Positions 11,499-24,270 of a stretch of 64,000 nucleotides of DNA are shown piece by piece (positions within the stretch are counted from its first letter, which is position 1; each line of letters starts with the position of its first letter). The stretch spans positions 367,041 through 431,040 of the forward strand of contig NW_006920428.1 of NCBI RefSeq assembly GCF_000344685.1, in the 5' to 3' direction. This DNA comes from Gloeophyllum trabeum ATCC 11539. Lineage: Eukaryota > Basidiomycota > Agaricomycetes > Gloeophyllales > Gloeophyllaceae. The position numbers were made by a program, and so were the translations under genes. The notes under the pieces are model-generated. The model saw nothing but the letters and a program-made list of their open reading frames with translations. It did no database searches and was not told the DNA's origin.

Positions 11499-13868
11499 AT
11501 GAGCGGAAAGTATGCTGGGCCCCTGCCGGCCAACGTCTTTCTCAAGACATTTCTGCCTCTTCCTAAATCGACCCTCGAAGCACAGCCAAGCCGTAAGAGT
11601 GCGTTTGCTAAGATGGAGAACCATAAAACAGAGAAACAGATGTACGATGAGTTTGTAGGCCTTCCACGACTTTTTGCATTCTCAAGATGTTGACTTGTCT
11701 TGGTACTCTAGCGTGCATGCTGTGAGAAAATCCTCCCGCCCGATTATAAATGCCAGTGGGTTAACACCGCGAGTACCATAGACGAACTTGAAAACGACGG
11801 GTCTCAGCTGATTGAGATGGGCTTATATCTTTCCGGCCATGTCCCGTCTCCTGAGGACAATCGCTCTCTACCTCGACAGCAATGGGACCGCGTGATTCTC
11901 TGCGCCGAGTTCAAGTCACATGCTAATACAAACACAATGGACCCTTTTGACGATGGCCCCGGTAAGCGGTCTGAAGCAGTATCCCAGCTGCACCAGGATG
12001 TACGGGCTCAGATCGCAGGCTACCCCTCGCAGATGTTTGCTCAGCAGCACCGCACTCATGTCTTTACTCTCTTTATTCTGGGCGCATGGGCGCGATTCAT
12101 TCGGTGGGGTCGCTCCGGAGCAGTATTCTCCGAGAGAATCCATTACGCACAGTGTCCACAGCAAATCTCCGAGTTCCTCTGGAGGTTCGTGAACTCCAGT
12201 CCTCAGCAGCAAGGATACGACGAGACCGTCGAGGAGATCGTGAAAGATTCGGTCGAGTACAATCTGATGCTTGCTGCTCGGGACGCCAAGGAGGAGCAGT
12301 ACAAGCTCGACTATTTCATAGAGGATACCGACGGAGATCCCTGGCCATGGTACAAGCTGCGCGTGGACGCCGAAGTACAGCCCCCTCCCTCCAAGTCCTC
12401 TCACACTGGAGCGTCTTCCACCATCGCACCTCGGTCGACTCTAGAAGGGGAGGCTGCCATAAAGACAGAGCCTCGTTATTTCCTAGTGGGAAAGCCTCGC
12501 ACTGATCCTCCTGGTTTGGCTGGCCGGGCAACGCGAGGCTACATTGCCTGGGATGTCACCGGCGAAAGGCTGGTGTTCTTGAAGGACTGCTGGCGAGTGC
12601 CGACGCTGACGAAGGAGGGCGATACCTTGTTGAAGCTGAAAAGTGCTAACGTCCCGTTCGTGCCGACGTTGGTCTGCCACGGTGATGTCGGAGGCCAGAC
12701 CACATCAACTCCGGACTTCTGGGACACAACGCGAGACGGAGAAGAGAGCTCGATGAAGCCACACACGCACTATCGCCTTGTAGTGCAGCAGATCGGTTGC
12801 CCCCTTAAAGAGTTCAGCGACTCGAGGGAGTTGGTGCAGGTGATATTTGAGTCCCTGTGTGGTGCGTCGCACCAGTTTCGCATCGATTTCCGTGTTAACC
12901 ATGCGCGTACAGCACACTGCGGCGCCTTCATTGATGCGCACATCCTGCACCGGGATATCAGTGTTGGGAATATTCTTATTGTGCGGAGAACGGAAGCGGG
13001 TGTTATGTTATCGGAAGGTCTCCTCAACGACTGGGACCTCTCCAAGGACGTTGACATACAGGCTCCTAGGCAACTGGACCGCACTGTGCGTACCTCATTT
13101 TTTTCACCGGATTTTGGGTTATTAGGAGCTGACGAAGTATTTCGGATTTAGGGAACATGGCAGTTTATGTCTGGTCGACTCCTTCTCCATCCTTCCAAAA
13201 TCCACGAAGTACAGGACGACCTGGAATCATTCCTCCACGTTATGATCTATGAAGGAGTGCGATACTTGCCCCATACAGGCTGCTCTTCAGTTGGAGCATT
13301 CATACATACGTTCTTCGATGACACCCACAATCTAGGGGACGGCGTTCGTGGTGGATTACTCAAGATGCATGCGTTCGAGGCTGAGACGCTGGGATTTAAG
13401 TTCGAGAGCACCGCTTTTCAGGCTATCATCAAGACTCTCCTCGAATGGTTTCACGGATACTACGACGTGCATGAGGGACGTGTGGAGGATGTGGCTAAAT
13501 TCGTATCCAAGGATAACCCTACGTCGACAAAGCGGCTCTACGACGTTCCCGAGCGTTGGCGGTCGAAGAAGAATCGCGAAGTTGTCTCAGAGGAGGAGAA
13601 GCATGAAGGGTATGCCAAACTCGCCCGCAATTTGGACGATCATACACAGATGATGGACCTCCTCCGAGACGCCTTCCATAAATCGGTATGGCCTGAGCAG
13701 GACAAGATGCCAGATCAGTTGGAGCCGAAATACAAGCATCAAGTCTTCAGCATGCAAGGTGCTTCGAGGTCGACGTCCAAGCGCACCGCCAGTCAAGTTT
13801 TCGAGCCAGAATCTGATCACGAACGAAACCCAAAGATGTTACGGTCTAGCACTGGCAGCAGATCCTGA
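11499..13868 (+). CDS. FunK1 fungal-type protein kinase, gene 2 (N-terminus damaged)
   Basis: Exons 11499-11654, 11712-12861, 12913-13085 and 13152-13868 give 731 residues from the first in-frame ATG. All kinase motifs are present: FLKDCWRV, HILHRDISVGN (H448, D450, N455), LLNDWDLSKD and GTWQFMSGRLL. The region that encodes the first ~38 residues in the intact copies is broken. Where they read CCACCATGTCC, this copy reads CCACCTCG, so the ATG is gone, and a frameshift follows before 11470. Translation can only begin in frame at 11499 (MSGKYAGPLP). This is the Met that aligns with a conserved internal Met of the other copies. Whether the shortened product is functional is unknown. Intron positions are identical to the paralogues. 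Confidence 0.88.
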
Positions 13869-15158
13869 TTCTTTATGCAGTGCACTCCAGGGGCCTTTGT
13901 TTGCTGATGTACTCTCCCTTGTCTCTTCGCGTTCATCGCCAATTTCGTAATGCCTACTTAAACCTTTCTTCTTGTCATGTATCATATCCCAACTCACGAT
14001 GGATTGCAAAAATCCTGAAACTTTCTGACTCCCAGCCGGGGGGCAAGCTTTTGACTCGGCCAACCTTCCTTCGACTTTCAAGATCGTCACAGAAAAAGGG
14101 GGTCTTTCCTCGATGTCTATCAACAATGACGCCGTACCTTATACAGACCAGGCGCCGGTGCGAGTCTTGAGAATAGACCAAAGCGAACACTAGTACGGCC
14201 TCCGTCAGCACTCACCGCATTCTGTTCTCGACGACCTTTCCATATCGCACTACCCATTATCTTCAGAAATTATCGATTGTAAGGGATGCTATGTCTGCAG
14301 AGGAAAGAGCAACAGATCCCCGACTCCCACGGTAGTTGGGAGGAGGGTTCTGTCGGGAAGAAATGGTCGCTCCACCATACAACTCGCTCTCGCCGTGAGA
14401 ACCTCATGTAAGCAACGTCCCGACCGGACCGACGCCACTTTCGTTTCGACTTGAAGACAACTGCCCACACACACCTGACATGAAAGGTCAAAGTGATGCA
14501 GTGCGTAGCATTCGATAAAAGGATGCATTGACACAAGTGAGGCTGACAAATGTGACTAGTATCTCTGAGCGGGAACTGGGAGGAAGCCCCTTTAAATACT
14601 GATGTAGATATAAGACAGGACTTTATTATGTGTCCGTACGCGTCAAGACTGGCATTCCGCAACTTGACCAGACACTAGTACTGGAATACTTGATGGTTTC
14701 TGACTGGAGTCGGGGATTGGCGCTTGCGCCGCTACGATACACATCGCCGAAAGCGCAGCCTCAGCCAAGCCTCAGCATCCGCGATATCCCAACATGACAG
14801 GAAGAACTATGACCCGCCGGACACCGTCCGCTCGTCCTGAACTCGAACTGATGGCCCTACTTCCGCTGCTGAAGGATGTACTGTACACTCTAACAGATGA
14901 TTTTCTCTTTCTGCCTATCTTTTCGGCCTCGTTGCGCCTTGAAAAGTCTGGGAAGTGTTCCAAACATGGACGTTCACATGTCAGCAGACCAGGGGATCCG
15001 CCTTTGCGCTCCTATCTGTTGTTCTCGTGTCTGGCATTGGCGTTCCCGCGAAAACCGATTATCTTCTACCCTTAGGCTCTAACCTGCCACCCATAAAAGC
15101 TGCCGATATGGGGTGATCTGGCAGGAACCTCCACCCGCTATCCGCGATCCATTGTGAT
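13869..15158. other. intergenic, no gene recognised
   Basis: About 1.3 kb with frames of up to 130 codons on both strands, none with motifs or exon-like structure. The last 80 bases form the core promoter of the alcohol dehydrogenase gene, including CCATAAAAG near 15090. Confidence 0.5.
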
Positions 15159-16716
15159 ATGTCTACCGAGATCCCGAAGACGCAGCGCGCTGCCTTGGTT
15201 GTAGAGTACGGGAAGGATCTCGTCATCAAGAACGACCACCCCGTAGTCCAGCCAAACGAACTCAAGCCGGGAGAATGTCTGGTTAAGCTGGAGGTGACGG
15301 GTGTCTGCCACTCCGACTTGTCGACGAAGCTGGGGAACTGGGGGTACAAGCCCCCGTTACCGGTCATCCCGGGGCATGAGGGAATAGGACGAGTGGTTGC
15401 GATCGGGCAGGGTACAGTAAATCCGGACGTGAAGATCGGGGATAGGGTAGGATTGAAGTGGGTGGCGGAGACGTGCTTGAGGTGCGAGATGTGTCGGAGG
15501 GGGGAGGAGTCAAGTGAGTCATCAGATGCTGCTTGGAGTTAAGATCGTCAGAGACGAGTACGGGCCCGTGAAGTGTGTCCGAACCAGAAAGTACACGGGT
15601 ACAAGGTGGATGGAACGTTCCAGGAGTATTGTGTATGTCACGCATATTACCCGTAATATCCGACGTGTGCGCTCATGATCCTAGGTATCTTGGGTTGACC
15701 ACGTTACGCCTATCCCGGATACGATCTCCAGTGAAGAAGCGGTCTGCATGCTGTGTGCGGTACGCGCTTCAATAACTAAACTGATCTTCGGATCCCTAAC
15801 CAGTCGCGTTAGGGTCTGACCGTCTGGAAAGCACTAAAGCAGACGAATACTGTGGCTGGCAATTGGGTGGTTGTTCCCGGGGCCGGCGGAGGACTTGGCC
15901 ATCTGGGTACGTCCCCACGAAACGGGACCTGGCTTGCGTCCTAAGCTTGTCCACAGCCGTTCAGTATGCCGCTTATATGGGTCTGCGAGTGGTAGCGATT
16001 GGTGAGTAGCGACAGCTCCTAGGCTGTTCTTCTCCGATATCTGATTATATTGTCAGATGGCGGCGAGGAAAAGAGGAAACTATGTTTCGAATTGGGAGCG
16101 GAGAAATTCATCGATTTCCGAGAGGCGGAGGACATTGTAGGGGAGGTCAAGAAGGCGACTGATGGGTTAGGTCCCCACGCTGCCATTGTCACCGCTGCCT
16201 CGGTCAGCAACCCTGTCGTCTTACTGCAGGGGTTCTAAGTGATAAATCTCACAGGGTAAAGCATACGAGCAAGCTGTCTGGTATCTCCGAGAAAGAGGGA
16301 CACTAGTTGCTGTCGGCATGCCGCCAACGGACTTATTCAATATCCCAATAGTCATCATCGTAGCTAAGGTCGGTTGGTGTCTCATTGTACACGATTTCGA
16401 GGCTAATACGCTTAATTGGTAGGCTCTAAGGATAGTTGGATCCGCTATAGGGTATGTATACACAATATTTACCAGGGTTGTGTCGAGTTAAAGGTTCTTG
16501 CTCTATAGCGACCGACAGGATGCCATCGAAGCCATGGACATCGCCGCGCGAGGGAAGGTCAGGTGCCATTACGAAGTCGACAAACTGGATAACATTAATA
16601 AGTAGGCAATCTGCCTTTCTACCGGAGTAAATCGCTGACCGGCCTTGTCTGGAACTAGGATCTTCGACGCTATGCAAGCGGGCAAGCTTGTAGGCAGAGT
16701 GGTCATAAAGTACTGA
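15159..16716 (+). CDS. zinc-dependent alcohol dehydrogenase (MDR family)
   Basis: NAD(P)-linked medium-chain alcohol dehydrogenase interconverting primary alcohols and aldehydes, probably cytosolic. About ten exons join in frame, beginning 15159-15513 and 15574-15632; the last ends at 16716. The N-terminal GroES-like domain carries VTGVCHSDLSTK (catalytic zinc Cys and neighbours), IPGHEGIGRVVAIGQG (catalytic zinc His) and the structural-zinc loop ETCLRCEMCRRGEES-MC. The Rossmann domain has VVVPGAGGGLGHLAVQYA, then GAEKFIDFREAEDIV and GTLVAVGMP. The product ends AMQAGKLVGRVVIKY, as in yeast Adh1-type enzymes of about 350 residues. No broken residue was seen. The exons between 15690 and 16560 are short, and their exact borders are less certain than the frame. 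Confidence 0.92.
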
Positions 16717-17068
16717 GAGCCTTGGAGAGCGAAATATTGGTTCATTATCAGTCTCCTGGACCTGAAGTACAACCTTTGTATTGATCACCCTCACCTGTAC
16801 ATGTATTACATCCAGCTTTCGTTTACACCATTTGTATCCGTCTGAACAGCTACATGGTCACGAACGCGTCTGGCTCTACGCTACAGGTCACGGTCACCTG
16901 GATGAGTCACGTCGCGTTTCATTTGGCAAAATTCGGTGCCGCAACTTTGGCCGCGTCCTGACTTGTCTCACTGGCACGCTGTTGTACCTTGTTGTACTCT
17001 CACTGGCTCTCAGTCTATATCTCTGCTACTCAACGGCGAAAGCTAGGATATACATACAACACACAACG
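16717..17068. other. intergenic, ADH to RAD7
   Basis: 352 bases holding the 3' end of the ADH transcript and the RAD7 promoter. No gene seen. Confidence 0.4.
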
Positions 17069-19201
17069 ATGCGCAGTAATAACGTTCGCGGGCCTACCTC
17101 TGCGCTGACTGAATTCTTACGGGTGCGTATATGGTGAACGTCGAGAAACTATGTGGCTAGACGTTCGAAACGATCTTCTAGGAGTCGGGCATCACGGCGA
17201 CGACTATTGCTCGGAGGGTGCGAACACAGGACAGGACCGAGGAACAACCTGAGGCTGGTCCCAGCAACGTCGACCAAACGAATGAGGAAGCACAGGACGG
17301 GAGTCAGGACGAGGTGAGTGCTTACTACAAACGGTGTTACGGGCGGAGTATAACGCCCTGCGCTTGAGGTGGCCGAGGAATACCACTCAGATAATCTAGA
17401 CGAACCGGACGAACCAAGTCCGAAAAAGCGAAAGGTTGTGGACAAGGGCAAAGGCAAGGCGAAGGCGGCTGCGAAGAAGTCGAAGAAGGACGATGACGAT
17501 GCGTCGTACGATGAGGAGGAGGACGCATATACTGCTATTTCGAAGCAACTGTGGAAGGGCAGTGGTTCTGGTGGTGCTAAGCCTCCCGTAGGGAGCTTTG
17601 AGAACTGCGCGAAATGCGAGAAACAGTTCACAGTCGTACGTTGCGCCCTGGATTGCTTCTCGGAGCCATGCATGACTTCTCTCCAGACAAAGTACACTAT
17701 GGCCGCTCGACCTGGTCCGGGATGGTTATGCCACCAGTGCGCGAAGGCTTCAGGGGCGGACCCGTTCAAGAAGCCAGCTGTCCCCAGGAAGCGTAAGGCA
17801 GTCGCGGAGAAGCGAAACGTTGTCAGCTTCGAGGAGCGCACACTCCCCAGTCTCGCGTCCTTGTGTATAAAGATTATCAGTAACCACATCGACGACGTGG
17901 AAGCTTTGGGTGATATCGGTACTATGAACCTAGACGAGATTGCGAAGTCGATATCCAGAAACAGAAGCATGTAAGTCGCCTGGCTCTATTCTTTGGATCT
18001 CATCTCACTTCCAGTAGGACTGCTGACAACGTTCAACTTTTCTATGACATTCAGAATGTCAAGCTCACACTGTACGACGTTACCAGTAAGTTCTTGAACT
18101 GTCGATTCCGACCGAGCTCACATGTCCTCTCATACAGATTTAACCTCTTCGGCCTTCAGCAGCTTGGCTATGCTTAATCCTAATCTCACCAGCCTGAGAC
18201 TTGACTATTGCGGTCGCATGGACGATCACTCCATCGCAGCATTTAACCAGTCTCTTCCATCGTTGAAGCGGATTGATCTTCTCGGCCCTTTCCTCGTGCG
18301 CGTCGATGCATGGAAGTCGTTCTTCGAAGCCCATCCAGACCTCGAAGGCTTCCTGATCACCCAGAGCCCGCGCTTCGACCTCTCGTGCATGCAGTCCCTC
18401 GTCGAGAATTGCAAAGGCCTGAAGGAACTGAGACTGAAGGAGGTCGGCAAGATGGACGATACCTTCTTGCAGGAGATCGTCAAATGGAAGGGCACTCTAA
18501 AGCGCCTGGACCTGTCTGACCCCGGATCGAGCAAGTCTGTTACTGACGATGCCTGCATTGAGATGATGCAAGCTATTGGGCCTCAGTTGGAGCATCTCGA
18601 CTTGTCCGGGCACGAGTATCTCACGGACGAGTTCTTGCGGCTGGGTCTAACGCCCAACGCCGGCTCGCTATCTTCGCTGTCTCTCGCGAACCTGCCGGAT
18701 ATAACCGATGCGGGTGTGGCGAGCGTCTTCGATACCTGGATGGGCATCAAGGCGGAGAAGCCATCTGAAGAGGCGGACATGGAAGAGGTTACAGGGACGA
18801 ATCCGCCCCTTACATCTATCAACATGTCTCGGAATTCGGAGCTGTCCGCGGCAGCTTTGATGCCAATTGTCAAACACTCGGGCAAGACGCTGCAGAACCT
18901 GAATATCAATGGGTGGAAGACCGTCTCCCAAGAAGCTTTGACGGAGCTGGCCAAGAGAGTCAGGGACCTCAAGACACTAGACGTGGGCTGGTGCCGTGAG
19001 GTCAACGACTTCGTAATCAAGGACTTCTTGGACAAGTGCGAGAAGATTAGTGACATCCAAGTCTGGGGCTGCAACAAATTAACGGAGAGCTGTCCAAGAA
19101 AGGTGAGTTCGAGTTCGTCGACAGCTACGATTATCGCGCTCATACTCTGTCAGAAACGTGTTACGATTCGCGGCATTGAGACGGACTCTGTGAAGAATTG
19201 A
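17069..19201 (+). CDS. RAD7: Rad7-like nucleotide excision repair protein
   Basis: With Rad16, Rad7 forms the complex for global genome nucleotide excision repair of UV damage in the nucleus, and it also works with Elongin C in a ubiquitin ligase. The short first exon (17069-17122) encodes MRSNNVRGPTSALTEFLR, the hallmark Rad7 start. It is followed by 17182-17313, 17369-17635, 17687 to about 17972, a small exon near 18016-18084, 18138-19102 and 19154-19201. An acidic and basic linker leads to a zinc-knuckle-like CAKCEKQFTVTKYTMAARPG...CHQC. Leucine-rich repeats then follow (LTSLRLDYCGRMDD, LKRLDLSDPG, LEHLDLSGHEYLTD, LKTLDVGWCREVND), ending in KRVTIRGIETDSVKN. The total is about 610 residues, close to yeast Rad7 (565). 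The intron at 17636-17686 is 51 nt, a multiple of three, so reading through it would hide it. Confidence 0.94.
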
Positions 19202-19371
19202 CCAACCGGTAGTTCATCGCCATTCAGCCTTATAGGGCACAGAGCCATCCCGGTATCGTTCGTTCTATCATATTTTCCGTTCAGAGCAATATAATTCTAC
19301 CGATCACAAACCAATGGTCTTTAACATGCGTATACATAGTCGGATAGATGGTGCTAGGAACACTGAATACA

Positions 19372-21187
19372 TCATTGCGGCACTAGCCCAATCTCCTTAC
19401 CGTCGACATCCCTAGCTGCTCTGACGGCCCAAAAGGCAATTGAGAACTTCGCGCCTTCTTCGATTTTCTTCTTCCTGTAATCCGGATCATAGGAGACACG
19501 TAGAGAAAAGTAACCTTCGAAGAGTTCTTGAAGCTCTGCAGTTCTAGGGTCGGTCTTCACCCACACGCGTTTAAGCTTGAACACCCCAGCCGAGCCCTTC
19601 ACGCCGATGTAGTTGTTCTGGAGATACGTCTTCGCGCTGACGCCAGCTCCTGCAGGTCTGCACGCGGGACCCGGGAAGAGGTTTCGCACTTTAGTATTAA
19701 ACTTAAAGGCGTTCGTTTCGACAATCTCTCGGAGCCCTACGTCGAAAGCCTTTTCCGCGACAGGATCATAGACACAAGCAGCTCGCCAGCGGCCAGTCGC
19801 CGCCTCGCTGGTTACCGAGTCAGGAGGAAGGTAGCAGCGTCCGGTGTGCAGTGATTTGGCCTGGTAAGCAAGGAGAGCATGATACACGTCCTCGAATTGA
19901 GGGAATGACTGGCCAATGGGCAAGTAGATCTCGCCGAGACCCGGCAGAGTCGTAGCGTAGACATCTAGATTTCCGTAGTATTTCGGCTCTGGGGGCGCGG
20001 AGCTCGGCGCCATGGCTAAAGGCCGAGGGACAGATGGCATTGTCGCCCTTCGCTTTGCGCTCCTCCTCGGACCCTCAGGATCATGTTGACTAGTAGGAAC
20101 CTGAGCAATCGAGAAGCCATGAGCTATCGGCGGGCGATGTGCGTCGGGTGCAGCTGGAAGCGGCCGGACCGGGAATTCGTGGTACGATGTCGAGCTATCC
20201 AGACCTGGGGGCTGAGGTGAGGTGGGATACGGCCGCTTGTTGCCTAGAGACGCAGTTGCTCTGTGGGAGGGTCGCTGCTGGAACGTCGGCGGCTGAAGTA
20301 TGGCCGGCGAGGAACGGCTAACCAAGTTGTCTGGCGAACTGGAGCTTACCGGGAACGTGAATTGTTGCGGTTGCGATATAGGAGCATCCCCGGGACCTCT
20401 TATCTGGACTTGTTGGCCAGAACCTGTTGGTCCGGGATGTGGCGGGGGCGGACCTGTGCCTTGCCCTGGAGTAGACCCATGGCTAGAAGAGGTAAAAGCC
20501 GGCCCAGGCCCTTGGAACGGAGCTGCAGAAGGTGTCTCGTCTGCGTAAGTCGAGGAGCCCGTGTAGAAAGAGCCAGAGCTATACAAATTCCCTTGGGAAT
20601 GGTACGACGAGTACGAGCTAGATCCCTGCGGATACCTTGGTTCTGTATGAGCATGGCTCCAGCCTTCGTGATAGGAATGGCGGTCGTAGCCAGTTGACCG
20701 GGGGCCATTGGTGTAATCTGAACCCAGTTCGTACGCGCCGTATTGCGGAGGGTATGTCGCGGATGGCTCCAGTACCTGGTGGTCCGTGTGATACATAGGC
20801 CCAGGTGGGTGGATCGCCGTTGGCGGGGACTCTCCATAGAAGTTTGGGTGAGGCGGACCATTGAAAGATATGCTGCTAGGTAGTAAGTCATCAAATTGGG
20901 CAGGGGCATACGTGATCTCTGACTGAGCACAAGCTCGTTCGAATGCAGCCAATGCTTCCTCATCCGGCCCCACGATAGTAGGGCTTTCCGGTTTATAGGA
21001 TGTCGCCTGAGTGCATTTTAGTAAGTGTTGTATAAGAACTTATAATGAAGCTTTGGCGTACATGACCAGAAGGTCTACGGTCGTAATCATGGTAACTTGA
21101 GCTCGGGTACAGAACATCGGTCCTATGGTGACCAACTAGAGAATTGGTCTGATGTTCCTGGGAATATTCTGGTCCTGATGCCGGCAT
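19372..21187 (-). CDS. unnamed family member A (ELFEGYFS/FWAVR module), 586 aa
   Basis: Two exons, 21187-21062 and 21006-19372. The first ~340 residues are a disordered Tyr/Pro/Gly/Ser-rich region (GAYELGSDYTNGPRSTGYDR, YPQGSSSYSSYHSQGN). The C-terminal ~230 residues are folded-looking. Blocks in order are YYGNLDVYATTLPGLGEIYL, KSLHTGRCYLPPDS, KVRNLFPGPA, SAGVFKLKRVWVK, ELQELFEGYFSLRVSYDP and FSIAFWAVRAARD, ending at GKEIGLVPQ. The same blocks recur in the minus-strand genes at 34432 and 36686. I know no named domain that fits. There is no signal peptide or membrane segment. A role in binding or scaffolding is possible, but that is only a guess from the disordered and folded architecture. Confidence 0.85.
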
Positions 21188-22292
21188 ATTGTAAGGTTGC
21201 CAAGCGCTATAATGCCGTTTACGCTTCAGGTCGCATAGCAAGACAGTCAGTACCACGAACACCCTGCAGAAGCGAAGAAACGCTCACGTCCGACATGGCT
21301 CTTCCGCCTGAAAATTAGGAGACAATAGAGTGAATTACTAAGGATTCTACACGGGAGGAACTAGGATAATATGAGGGGGAATGGTAGGGTAACAGAAGAG
21401 GGGGATAGCGTGCGGACATTGGGTTCAGTGTCGGTGGGTATCAAAGTCCCACGGAGAATGCCGGAATGTCAGCCACTCCATGCCGCACTTGCGATCGGGA
21501 CGCGTTGCAGGCGTCTGCGCTTCCCTCAAGCTTGTCTATACTGTCGTTGACGTCGCATTCTTCTCAGCCTCTGTGCCTAATCAAACTGTACTCGAGAAGG
21601 ACGTTGCTCATCAGGAACCTCGGACTCCAATGCTGGGCGCCGTGCAGGGCACGGGCAGTTGAGGGGTTAGCTCAAACGCCCCAGATACCATTTCTATCTC
21701 GACTTGCGAACTGTCACCTATTCTAGATTATGCTGTACTACTTCTTCTCTCCCTGAGGCCACCCGAAGCTTCGGACTAACCCCTATGTCGAAGGCGCCAA
21801 CATCAGTATGCACGCATACGCCTGTCAGCCTATGAGAGTCCCCGGGATAACTATAGAATCCATGACGGCCTGTATAGAAGATCTTGTGTTAGCTGTTGAG
21901 ATATACCCTCAGTAGCTGTATCTCGGATGACATGCCTCTTTCTTGTTTATTCTCGCTACTGACATCCGAACGCATGCATTATTCACATGATGGACCGGCT
22001 AATACTCGACGGTACTGGTCCCAAATAGTTTGTCCTTTGGCAGGGGAGCAGACAAGCATTGTGTTATCTCTGATCCTTCCAGGACGCTGTACGTCAGCCA
22101 CATTCTTTCTTCCTACATAATGCAACACTTGTCATCTATCCGTCATAAGGAGGACGGGGCACTGCCGTTGTTCCTACCTTATAACACTGACAACGCTTTC
22201 CTGCCTAGGGTCTTGGACTTGGTAGAGGTATATATTATACCGCATCATCCGCTTAACCTCCTCAACGGCGCTCCCGGGTTTACTCGTCCATC
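21188..22292. other. intergenic, no gene recognised
   Basis: About 1.1 kb between two divergently transcribed genes, so it holds both promoters. Frames of up to 99 codons show no motif. Confidence 0.45.
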
Positions 22293-22862
22293 ATGTTCTC
22301 AGGAGATATCATCCTGCCGACTAGAATAAGAAGTGGCTTTCATGGTCTGACACCGAAACAGATCTGTCAGACTCGTGTTATACTCCTCCGCTACTTTCCC
22401 CCTGAAATCGTCGACTGCATCTTCGACTTGGCCGCCTACTTCCCCTCGAGCATGAAGGTCACATACGAAGTGCCGCACGAATGCATACCCGTCCCCCGCT
22501 TTACTTTGAAGGACCTATCCTACCCGAAGTTCGACATTTGGTTAGAGTCGCCTCCTTTGCCCACAGCACCTGCGTCCATACGCCTCGTGCTCTTTAAACA
22601 TACCGTCGGAGCGTCTATGACCCACCAAGTAGCTCGTCTTAGCATCGTTGTGAAGAGACCCTCCGGGGCGCCAGTTATCCTGCGAGCGAACTTGCGAATT
22701 CCCTTCCGGACGTTTTTCAAGTCGTGGACGGCCACGTTGTTCAGGCGAGATCTAGGTGATCTCGTCGGGAGAGGCGACAGGATCATTGTGTCAGCAACTT
22801 TTTCGTATGTGGCGCTCTTCTTTGACAGTAGCTCTGACGCACTGAAGATATACCTTCCATGA
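22293..22862 (+). CDS. small conserved fungal protein, 189 aa
   Basis: Single-exon frame. After ~30 variable residues comes LLRYFPPEIVDCIFDLAAYF, an F-box-like or helical opening. A beta-rich body follows (FDIWLESPPLPTAPASIRLV, LSIVVKRPSGAPVILRANLR), and the protein ends GRGDRIIVSATFSYVALFF. The layout LPPE(I/L)VD..., SPPLP..., GDRI... is shared with the minus-strand gene at 52199-52860, so I take both as distant members of one fungal family. Function unknown. The start is the ATG at 22293; a later in-frame start is possible because the first 20 residues are not conserved. Confidence 0.6.
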   Translation: MFSGDIILPTRIRSGFHGLTPKQICQTRVILLRYFPPEIVDCIFDLAAYFPSSMKVTYEVPHECIPVPRFTLKDLSYPKFDIWLESPPLPTAPASIRLVLFKHTVGASMTHQVARLSIVVKRPSGAPVILRANLRIPFRTFFKSWTATLFRRDLGDLVGRGDRIIVSATFSYVALFFDSSSDALKIYLP

Positions 22863-23277
22863 TAGCCAAGCATGTTGGCAAAGGGACGTTGATCGTCTCG
22901 TTTGTATTGTACGGAATCGGTTTCCTTTCGGGCCTGAGCTCGTTTAGGTACCGAGAGTTCTCTATGCGCTCTGGTGTGGCTCACGTTGACTCATCGTAGC
23001 CTAGGTTGAATGTTACAAGAACGTAACCTACGTGATGAAATAAATAAGAGAGGCGGAAATAGTGTGCTGTCGGGAAGGGCGGTACGCCATTTCCGAATAT
23101 CTTCTATACATATTTGCCTACCGCATGCTCTCTTCTTCGTGGTTCCGAAAGTGACCAGTGCACTTGACTGACTAGCTTGAGAACTTTGCCCATTAGCCAT
23201 CACGTTCTTGCAGAGCGGGTGCTTTATGAAGAAGTTCACCATTCGCGCCCGCGACGAACCCGCGACGTTATGCCCTG

Positions 23278-23658
23278 GTGGATACCTATAGAATTTTCGA
23301 AGATGTGAATTACATTGATATACAGAACCAGGAGCTCTGGAGATGTCTCATTGCGCTATCAAGGGCGCCAGGCGCGGCCACGACTTTTAAATGTAAGGGA
23401 CACAGCACTCACGAAGAGAATAACGGTGCGGACCGTCTCGCGAGCGGAGGTGCCCTGAAACCCATACCCAACCCTACTGATCTCAGTATCCCACTTGAAT
23501 GGAACCCCACTGGCGCAAAATCCTTGTTAATGGCTCATGTGCTCGCCTGTGCTTTCTTCCATGCACGGAAGCACGTATCGGACCAACAGGCTGCGGTAAT
23601 TAATCTGGATGACACGCGATACACAGGGGAAGCATCTGTAACCATGGCCAGTGCATAA
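23278..23658 (+). mobile_element. relic of a LINE-type retroelement, RNase H domain
   Basis: An open stretch encodes IDIQNQELWRCLIALSRAPG, then ATTFKCKGHSTHEENNGADR and LASGGALKP. This is the C-terminal half of a type I RNase H domain: the GHS..E.N..AD.LA block holds the catalytic His and the last Asp of the fold. It continues into the downstream WNPTGAKSL region typical of basidiomycete retroelements. The first half of RNase H and the reverse transcriptase are absent. The stop at 23658 truncates it, so this is a fragment. It is on the opposite strand to, and earlier in the polyprotein than, the relic at 4385-5000. Confidence 0.72.
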
Positions 23659-23976
23659 CTTCAGATCCTCATATATAGTGCTCCGTTCGGCATGAAGAGT
23701 TCTCCCGAAAAGTCCGGGTGTTCCTATGGCGCACCAGTCATCCACTCGGGACATAAAACAATTGTTAGGGGACCAGACCGAGTTTGATTGCCCATACCTC
23801 ACAATGGACTCAATACAGGATGGTCGATTGCATGACCCCATGTCCGCAGTCTACATCGCATCGTTCGTAAAAAACAGAGTTCTGTTACTTATCCAATGTT
23901 GGACTTGAAGTATGATTTCTGTGATCTAGTTACTTAGCCGACGTGGCCAATCACAGCCACTGAGCCAGTGATGGAA

Positions 23977-24270
23977 GGACACGTGACCGCGTGACAGATA
24001 CCGACGCGATAAGTCACGCTCGCGTCCTATCAGGCCGCCACATTCGTAACCAGCCCAGTAACAGTCTTGATCCCTGCGATCCCATCCCTTTGTTTCGCTA
24101 GTATTTTTCAAGCGAGTGATAGAGAATTTATTGACCAATCATAAGAAGCTGTGGCAGGGACACGCGTGGCCCGTCCTCACGAGGGAAAACGTGCCAGAAC
24201 CAAGGCGCTTCCACATCGTTTGATTGATAAGCGGGAACACTCTCCACACCACATTTCGAACATATACAAG
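23977..24270 (+). promoter_or_regulatory. FunK1-type promoter, gene 3 (weakened)
   Basis: Shortened GGACACGTGAC at 23977-23987. The AAACGTGCCAGAACCAAGGC and TTGATTGATAAGCGGGAAC element is at about 24186-24238, with TATACAAG at 24263-24270 instead of TATATAAG. It has more mismatches to the group consensus than gene 1. Confidence 0.65.
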
